Below are positions 7,230-11,123 of a DNA stretch of 11,123 nucleotides, one piece after another (positions within the stretch are counted from its first letter, which is position 1; each line of letters opens with the position of its first letter). The position numbers and the translations under genes were made by a program. This DNA comes from Ignavibacteriales bacterium CG12_big_fil_rev_8_21_14_0_65_30_8 (GTDB lineage Bacteria; Bacteroidota; Ignavibacteria; Ignavibacteriales; Ignavibacteriaceae). The DNA lies in assembly GCA_002783525.1 (NCBI GenBank), contig PFGS01000238.1, positions 1 through 11,123 on the forward strand. The letters are read 5' to 3'. The notes beneath the pieces were generated by a model. It saw only the letters and a list, made by a program, of their open reading frames with translations, was not told the origin of the DNA and did not search any database.

Positions 7230-8144
7230 CTAATTTATTTTTTTGCTGGCTTCAAAAAGAATTTTCTTTTCTTCCGCAGTAAGATTCTGATATCCGGATT
7301 CGCTAATTTTATCTAAAATTTTATCAATATCTTTTTGAGTTACTTCATTATCTTTCTTTTTTTCTTTAAACTCATAAAATTTAGCTTCTTCAACATTTGC
7401 TTTTTCTTTTTTAAATGGATTTTCCATTTTACTAAAGGGATTATTTAGATTGATATTCCAATTTAAAATTCTTTTTAAAGCAATGTAACTGTCTTTATCA
7501 AGCATAATAAAAATAAATGCTGCAAACGCACCTCCGAGATGAGCTAAATGTGCAATGCTGCTTCCAGCAGAATCAACAAGCATAATTTCAAGTATTACGG
7601 CAAATGTTATAAGATATTTTGCTTTTATCGGAATGAAAAAATATAAGTAAATAAGTCTGTCAGGGAAGAATAAAGCAAATGCGATCATCACTCCGTAAAT
7701 TGCACCTGAAGCACCAATAGTAACTGCCGGGGGCAAATCAAATAATGGTGAAACAATAAGGTGGAAAATTCCTGCAACTACACCGCACAGTAAATAAAAA
7801 GTTAAAAACTTTTTTGATCCCCACATATTTTCAATTTCAATTCCAAACATCCAAAGAACAAGCATATTGAAAAATATATGACCAAACCCGCCATGCATAA
7901 ATTGGTAAGTAATTAATTGCCAAATCTGAAAATTATAACTTTGTCCGGCTGCATCAATCCCTGATAATGGATTTAAAGCAAACCATCTGTTAACAATATA
8001 CCATCCTGGAACACCATCGAAAGATAAATTTCCTAACATTGTTTGTAGTATAAATACTACAGCATTTATTATTAGTAGATTTTTAATTATTGGTGGAAAT
8101 AAACTAAATCCACCAAATCCTCTTGGTCTGTAAGAATTATTCAC
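7230..8144 (-). CDS. Rhomboid-family intramembrane serine protease with cytoplasmic C-terminal tail
   Basis: A 304-residue membrane protein with about six transmembrane segments between residues 18 and 215. The rhomboid active site is complete: HGGFGHIFFNM (H84, H89, N93) before the second core segment, GASG with nucleophile Ser146, and AHLAHLGG with catalytic His202. It should cleave transmembrane substrates within the bilayer; the substrate is unknown. The last about 85 residues are hydrophilic and lysine-rich. They end in a DKILDKISESGYQNLTAEEK stretch (about 275-294), which recurs in rhomboids of the Bacteroidetes group (DUF6576-like, from memory). The start is GTG at 8142-8144, supported by AAAGGA 4 nt upstream; no ATG fits the N-terminus as well. 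It follows pgk by 12 bp and precedes the lipoprotein gene by 2 bp, so all three are probably co-transcribed. Confidence 0.95.
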   Translation of the reverse strand: MNNSYRPRGFGGFSLFPPIIKNLLIINAVVFILQTMLGNLSFDGVPGWYIVNRWFALNPLSGIDAAGQSYNFQIWQLITYQFMHGGFGHIFFNMLVLWMFGIEIENMWGSKKFLTFYLLCGVVAGIFHLIVSPLFDLPPAVTIGASGAIYGVMIAFALFFPDRLIYLYFFIPIKAKYLITFAVILEIMLVDSAGSSIAHLAHLGGAFAAFIFIMLDKDSYIALKRILNWNINLNNPFSKMENPFKKEKANVEEAKFYEFKEKKKDNEVTQKDIDKILDKISESGYQNLTAEEKKILFEASKKIN

Positions 8145-8148
8145 AATA

Positions 8149-8154
8149 TCCTTT
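8149..8154 (-). promoter_or_regulatory. Shine-Dalgarno site supporting the rhomboid GTG start
   Basis: The minus strand reads AAAGGA-TATT-GTG within the 12-bp gap after the pgk stop codon. It is the main reason to accept the non-ATG start and shows that the rhomboid gene is translated from the pgk transcript. Confidence 0.65.
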
Positions 8155-8156
8155 TT

Positions 8157-9353
8157 TTATTTTGAAGTTAGAGCTTCAACACCCGGTAAAAGTTTTCCTT
8201 CTAAAAATTCTAAAGAAGCACCGCCGCCAGTTGAAACATGAGAGACACTTTCTTCCAATCCGGCTTCTTTAATTGCAGCAGCAGAATCACCGCCTCCTAC
8301 AATAGTTATACTTCCATTTTCTGTTGCTTGTTTTAATACATTAGCAATGGAAAAAGTTCCATTTGCAAAATTTTTAAACTCAAAAACTCCCATCGGTCCG
8401 TTCCAAACAATTGTTTTTGCATTTAATATTTGCTCAGAAAATAATTTAATAGTTTCCGGTCCTATATCCAAACCCATTTGGTTGGAAGGCATATTTTCTA
8501 CATCAACAGTCTGAAATTTTGAATCATTGCTGAATTTATCAGCCATTAAGACATCAATTGGTAAAAATAAATTTGTATTACTTTTGTCAATTTTGGATAA
8601 GATTTCTTTTGCAAGATCTAATTTATCATTTTCTAAAAGAGAAGTTCCAATTTCTTTTCCTTGAGCTTTGAAAAATGTAAAAGCCATTCCCCCACCAACA
8701 ATCAGAGTATCAACTTTGCCGATCAGATTTTTTATAACATCAATCTTACCTGATATTTTAGCTCCTCCTAAAATTGCACAATAAGGTTTGGTAGGATTTT
8801 CTAATTTACTTCCAAGGTAATCAAGTTCTTTATTCATTAAGTAACCTGCTACACAGGGAGAAATAAATTTTGTTATTCCCTCAGTTGAAGCGTGTGCTCT
8901 ATGTGCAGAACCAAAAGCATCATTTACAAATAAATCTCCAAATTCAGAAAGTGCTTTAGCAAAATCGGGATCATTTTTTTCTTCTTCTTTGTGAAATCTT
9001 AAATTTTCTAGTAAAAGTACTTCCGAGTCTTTTAAATTATCGACTAAAAATTTTGTGTCACCGCCAATGCAATCATTTGAAAATATTACATTTTTATTTA
9101 GCAGTTCACTTAATCTTTTTGCAACGGGTTCAAGACTGAATTCAGGTTTCCTTTCCCCTTTTGGTCTGCCCAAATGGCTCATCAATATTGCTTTACCACC
9201 TTCATTAATTATTTTATTAATTGTCGGCAGTGAAGCTGCTATTCTTTTATCATCAGTAATGTTTTTGTTTTTATCGAGTGGAACATTAAAGTCAACTCTG
9301 ACTAAAACTCTTTTATCTTTTAATTCTATATCGTCTATTGAAAGTTTGTTCAT
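8157..9353 (-). CDS. pgk: Phosphoglycerate kinase
   Basis: A 398-residue, full-length phosphoglycerate kinase (family about 390-400 aa). In the cytoplasm it transfers phosphate from 1,3-bisphosphoglycerate to ADP, the first ATP-yielding step of lower glycolysis, reversible in gluconeogenesis. The N-terminal substrate domain shows VDFNVP (20-25), SHLGRP (59-64), ENLRFH (116-121) and NDAFGSAHRAHAS (144-156). The C-terminal nucleotide domain shows GGAKISGK (196-203), NGPMGVFE (318-325) and the GGGDSAAA loop (353-360). No residue of these motifs is missing. ATG start at 9353 without a clear Shine-Dalgarno site; the upstream 160-bp gap holds the cloverleaf repeat. It takes the product of GAPDH encoded just upstream on the same strand, and is followed closely by the rhomboid gene. 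Confidence 0.98.
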   Translation of the reverse strand: MNKLSIDDIELKDKRVLVRVDFNVPLDKNKNITDDKRIAASLPTINKIINEGGKAILMSHLGRPKGERKPEFSLEPVAKRLSELLNKNVIFSNDCIGGDTKFLVDNLKDSEVLLLENLRFHKEEEKNDPDFAKALSEFGDLFVNDAFGSAHRAHASTEGITKFISPCVAGYLMNKELDYLGSKLENPTKPYCAILGGAKISGKIDVIKNLIGKVDTLIVGGGMAFTFFKAQGKEIGTSLLENDKLDLAKEILSKIDKSNTNLFLPIDVLMADKFSNDSKFQTVDVENMPSNQMGLDIGPETIKLFSEQILNAKTIVWNGPMGVFEFKNFANGTFSIANVLKQATENGSITIVGGGDSAAAIKEAGLEESVSHVSTGGGASLEFLEGKLLPGVEALTSK

Positions 9354-9384
9354 AGTTCAATTAGTAAGATTATAATTTAATTTT

Positions 9385-9488
9385 GTCATTCTGAATGAAT
9401 CCGTCAAAGGACGGATGAATAAAGAATCTCGAGATTAAAAAGTTTTGAGAGATTCTTCTCCCCGACTTTGGTCGGGGATCAGAATGAC
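9385..9488. repeat. 104-bp cloverleaf-shaped inverted-repeat element (MITE/REP-like) between gapA and pgk
   Basis: The element is bounded by perfect 10-bp inverted repeats GTCATTCTGA (9385-9394) and TCAGAATGAC (9479-9488). Inside are three more perfect stems. Hairpin A is ATCCGTC-AAAG-GACGGAT (9399-9416). A central stem pairs AAGAATCTC (9422-9430) with GAGATTCTT (9449-9457) around an 18-nt AT-rich loop. Hairpin B is CCCCGAC-TTTG-GTCGGGG (9460-9477). Linkers between stems are 1-5 nt, so a single strand would fold into a four-helix cloverleaf. It is visibly more GC-rich than its flanks. From memory, interspersed elements with such GTCATTCTGA ends are frequent in Bacteroidota/Ignavibacteriota-type genomes. 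No transposase is encoded and I see no convincing target duplication. It would lie in the gapA-pgk mRNA if the two genes are co-transcribed. Confidence 0.85.
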
Positions 9489-9513
9489 TTATTGTATAAT
9501 ATTGGTAAATTAA

Positions 9514-10506
9514 CTACACAATCTTTTTCATCAAATCAACAACTCTGCAGGAATATCCCCATTCGTTATCGTACCATCCAACAACTTTTACAGTTTTTCC
9601 GAATGACATTGTTGAAAGTGAATCAAAAACAACTGAGTGAGAATTATCAACTATATCTGCAGAAACTAATGGTTCAACAGAATATTCCATAATGCCTTTT
9701 AGGTTTGAGTCAGCAGCTTTTTTCATAGCATTATTTATCTCTTCAACTGTAGCTTCTTTCTTCAGTGTAGCAACAACATCAGTAATTGAACCATCAGGTA
9801 CAGGAACTCTCATTGACATTCCATCTAACTTTCCGTTTAATTCTGGTATTACTTTTCCAACAGCTTTTGCAGCTCCGGTTGTTGTAGGAATAATAGAAAG
9901 AGCAGCAGATCTTGCTCTTCTTAGATCACTGTGTGGTAAGTCCAATAATCTTTGGTCATTTGTATAAGCATGAACAGTAGTCATGAAAGCATTTTCCAAA
10001 CCAAAATTATCATTTAAAACTTTTATCATTGGTGCAAGACAGTTTGTAGTACATGAAGCATTTGACAATATTTTGTGCTCTGTTTTAATTTGTTCATCAT
10101 TTACACCAAGTACTATTGTAGCATCAATTTCGCCTTTAGCAGGAACAGTTAATATTACTTTTTTTGCACCGGCGTTAACATGGTTCATACATTGTTCTTT
10201 TGATCTGAAAACACCTGTTGATTCAATAACAACATCAGTCCCAAGTTCTCCCCATTTTAATTTTGAGGGATCTTTTTCTGCCGTAATTTTTATTCTGTCA
10301 CCGTTAACAATAATATCAGTGCCATCAACTTCAATTGTACCGTTAAACTTACCGTGAACGGAATCATATTTTAATAAATGAGCTAATGTTTTTGCATCGG
10401 TAAGATCGTTTATTCCCACAAAATCAAATCCGCCAAATTCCATACATCTGCGGAATACTAATCTACCTATTCGTCCAAAACCGTTAATTCCAACTTTGAT
10501 CGCCAT
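9514..10506 (-). CDS. gapA: Type I glyceraldehyde-3-phosphate dehydrogenase, NAD-type
   Basis: A 330-residue phosphorylating GAPDH, full length, converting glyceraldehyde-3-phosphate + NAD + Pi to 1,3-bisphosphoglycerate in cytoplasmic glycolysis. The NAD-binding loop is NGFGRIGR (8-15). The active site is SNASCTTNC with catalytic Cys152, and His179 (VHAYTND) is its partner. RVPVPDGS (233-240) and WYDNEWGYS (311-319) are intact. D34 (GINDLTD) and L190-P191 (LDLPHSD) match the residues that set NAD preference in the Bacillus stearothermophilus enzyme, so a glycolytic GapA rather than an NADP-using GapB is likely. The ATG at 10506 is chosen because AAGGAG lies 9 nt upstream and the family begins with MAIKVGINGFG. 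An in-frame TTG 22 codons further up lacks support. pgk follows after 160 bp. Confidence 0.98.
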   Translation of the reverse strand: MAIKVGINGFGRIGRLVFRRCMEFGGFDFVGINDLTDAKTLAHLLKYDSVHGKFNGTIEVDGTDIIVNGDRIKITAEKDPSKLKWGELGTDVVIESTGVFRSKEQCMNHVNAGAKKVILTVPAKGEIDATIVLGVNDEQIKTEHKILSNASCTTNCLAPMIKVLNDNFGLENAFMTTVHAYTNDQRLLDLPHSDLRRARSAALSIIPTTTGAAKAVGKVIPELNGKLDGMSMRVPVPDGSITDVVATLKKEATVEEINNAMKKAADSNLKGIMEYSVEPLVSADIVDNSHSVVFDSLSTMSFGKTVKVVGWYDNEWGYSCRVVDLMKKIV

Positions 10507-10515
10507 CTTTAAGAA

Positions 10516-10521
10516 CTCCTT
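10516..10521 (-). promoter_or_regulatory. Strong Shine-Dalgarno site for gapA
   Basis: The minus strand reads AAGGAG, then 9 nt, then ATG at 10506. It is the clearest ribosome-binding site in the window and fixes the gapA start at 10506 rather than the upstream TTG at 10572. Confidence 0.8.
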
Positions 10522-10577
10522 TTTTATTTTTTTTAAGAGATTAAAATTACTCAAAGTAAGGTAGATTTTCAATTAAG

Positions 10578-10583
10578 ATTATA
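10578..10583 (-). promoter_or_regulatory. Candidate -10 box for gapA
   Basis: A perfect TATAAT on the minus strand would give a leader of about 65 nt before the gapA ATG. No good -35 hexamer lies 16-18 bp upstream; the position is occupied instead by the imperfect inverted repeat starting at about 10586. Tentative. Confidence 0.3.
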
Positions 10584-10585
10584 TC

Positions 10586-10639
10586 GAAATTCCCGATGTT
10601 TTTACTTGACCGGCTATGACGGGAAACATCTGGAAATTT
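10586..10639. repeat. Imperfect inverted repeat upstream of gapA
   Basis: The arms are AAATTCCCGATGTTT (10587-10601) and AAACATCTGGAAATT (10624-10638). They pair at 13 of 15 positions (7 + 4 + 2 with two mismatches, plus a G-T at the outer edge). The 22-nt loop contains a GC-richer stretch, CTTGACCGGCTATGACGGG (10605-10623), unlike its surroundings. It could be a regulatory site overlapping the gapA promoter region or a decayed interspersed repeat. Confidence 0.55.
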
Positions 10640-10763
10640 TCTTTTATTGATACAGACTATACGGTAAATCTTTGCATATAATCTTTTTGCCACTGAAGGG
10701 TAAGTGGTTGTAAATTAAATATAAATTACTTTTAAACTATTTATTTTTATATTTAATAATACA

Positions 10764-10792
10764 TTATGTCTATATTAAAAAAGTTGACATAA
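10764..10792. repeat. 7-bp perfect inverted repeat upstream of the exported-protein gene
   Basis: TTATGTC (10764-10770) and GACATAA (10786-10792) are separated by 15 bp of AT-rich sequence. The repeat ends 22 bp before the GTG start at 10815, so it could be an operator or part of the leader. A chance repeat is possible. Confidence 0.4.
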
Positions 10793-10814
10793 AATTTAAC
10801 TCCTGGGGTAACAA

Positions 10815-11123
10815 GTGAAATTAAAAATATTATTGTTTTTATCCTTTACAAAAGTCTTCATATTCTCACAAGATAGTGATGCTTTAAAATATTTCCCTCA
10901 TAAAATAGGAGATATGTGGGAATATTTTTATTCAGAAGGACCACAGTACACAGATACATTACAAAATTTTAACTTAAATGATTCCACCGACTCCGAAGGT
11001 AATATTTATATAACACAATCCGCTTCGCGCATAAACCCAACTCAATCGCCACTTTTACTTAACAGCCTAGAGACTTTTAAAATCGATACAGCTAATAATT
11101 TTGTGTATGGTAGAATAGAACAA
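10815..11123 (+). CDS. N-terminal part of an exported protein of unknown function (3' end outside window)
   Basis: The frame is open from GTG at 10815 to the end of the window, 103 codons with no stop. The product starts MKLKILLFLSF and has a hydrophobic stretch to about residue 18, then SQDSD, a reasonable signal peptide with cleavage near residues 18-19, although Lys13 interrupts the hydrophobic core. The mature N-terminus has a YFPHKIGDMWEYFYS stretch (26-40). A 'YFPhxxGxxWxY' opening is common in exported proteins of this bacterial group, from memory; many such proteins end in a type IX secretion sorting domain, which would lie outside the window here. A GGGG run 6 nt upstream is a possible but poor ribosome-binding site. 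It is divergent from gapA. I do not recognise a function. Confidence 0.75.
   Translation, partial: MKLKILLFLSFTKVFIFSQDSDALKYFPHKIGDMWEYFYSEGPQYTDTLQNFNLNDSTDSEGNIYITQSASRINPTQSPLLLNSLETFKIDTANNFVYGRIEQ

Larger units (their letters stand above)
10507..10814. other. 308-bp divergent intergenic region between gapA and the exported-protein gene
   Basis: No gene fits here. From the gapA side it holds a strong Shine-Dalgarno site, a TATAAT box, an imperfect 15-bp inverted repeat, a small CCACT/AGTGG hairpin (10690-10707), a very AT-rich stretch (about 10711-10765) and a 7-bp inverted repeat close to the start of the plus-strand gene. It must hold both promoters; none can be assigned with certainty. 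Confidence 0.7.

Noticed and set aside
9458..9480. Hairpin CCCCGAC-TTTG-GTCGGGG as an intrinsic terminator for the gapA transcript
   Set aside because: On the minus strand it is followed by AGAAGAATCTC rather than a T-run, and it is better explained as one arm of the cloverleaf element.
9692..10357. Open frames on the plus strand opposite gapA
   Set aside because: They are antisense shadows of a highly conserved GAPDH gene and resemble no protein family I know.
10507..10572. 22-codon upstream extension of gapA from a TTG
   Set aside because: The extension is unlike GAPDH N-termini, and a strong Shine-Dalgarno site lies inside it, correctly placed for the ATG at 10506.
10784..10789. TTGACA as a -35 box for the plus-strand gene at 10815
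   Set aside because: The sequence 16-18 bp downstream (around GGTAAC) is not a -10 box, and transcription would start at or after the GTG.
1..11123. CRISPR array, tRNA, rRNA, prophage or defence-system genes
   Set aside because: I saw no regularly spaced direct repeats, no tRNA-like sequence with T-loop features, no rRNA stretches, and no integrase, transposase, nuclease or restriction gene. RecQ alone does not make a defence island.

Overview
The window is AT-rich (roughly two thirds or more A+T by eye) and gene-dense. It looks like a chromosomal piece from the Bacteroidota/Chlorobiota/Ignavibacteriota group, most likely an Ignavibacteria-type bacterium. The reasons are the small lipoprotein resembling the Bacteroidetes DUF4296 family, a rhomboid with the C-terminal tail seen in that group, the RecQ architecture, few clear Shine-Dalgarno sites, and an interspersed-repeat-like element bounded by GTCATTCTGA/TCAGAATGAC. 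The taxonomy is inferred from these traits; there is no rRNA or other marker gene to fix it.

Layout. (1) Positions 1-480, plus strand: the C-terminal end of a protein whose start lies outside the window, probably a GH13 alpha-amylase-like enzyme. (2) Positions 4120 down to 467, minus strand: four genes in a row, a 3-hydroxyacyl-CoA dehydrogenase, acetate kinase (ackA), a MarC-family membrane protein and an SDR-fold protein lacking the usual Tyr/Lys. The first two are 15 bp apart and surely co-transcribed; the other two follow after 54-63 bp gaps. (3) Positions 4323-6920, plus strand: a long RecQ helicase (865 aa), divergent from the first block. (4) Positions 10506 down to 6892, minus strand: GAPDH, phosphoglycerate kinase, a rhomboid protease and the small lipoprotein. 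The last three are packed with gaps of 12 and 2 bp. A 104-bp cloverleaf-shaped inverted-repeat element sits between GAPDH and PGK. (5) Positions 10815-11123, plus strand: the start of an exported protein of unknown function that runs off the window.

Function. The window is mostly central carbon metabolism. GAPDH and PGK catalyse consecutive steps of lower glycolysis. Acetate kinase makes ATP from acetyl phosphate, and the hydroxyacyl-CoA dehydrogenase interconverts acetoacetyl-CoA-type and 3-hydroxyacyl-CoA compounds. With a possible alpha-amylase end nearby, this suits a sugar-using, probably fermentative or facultative organism. RecQ is a DNA-repair helicase unrelated to its neighbours.

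I found no defence system, CRISPR array, tRNA, rRNA, transposase gene or phage module, and nothing that I would call a previously undescribed system. The items most worth a second look are the cloverleaf element, the RecQ domain layout, the inverted repeats in the 308-bp gap upstream of GAPDH, and the two convergent gene pairs whose coding ends overlap.
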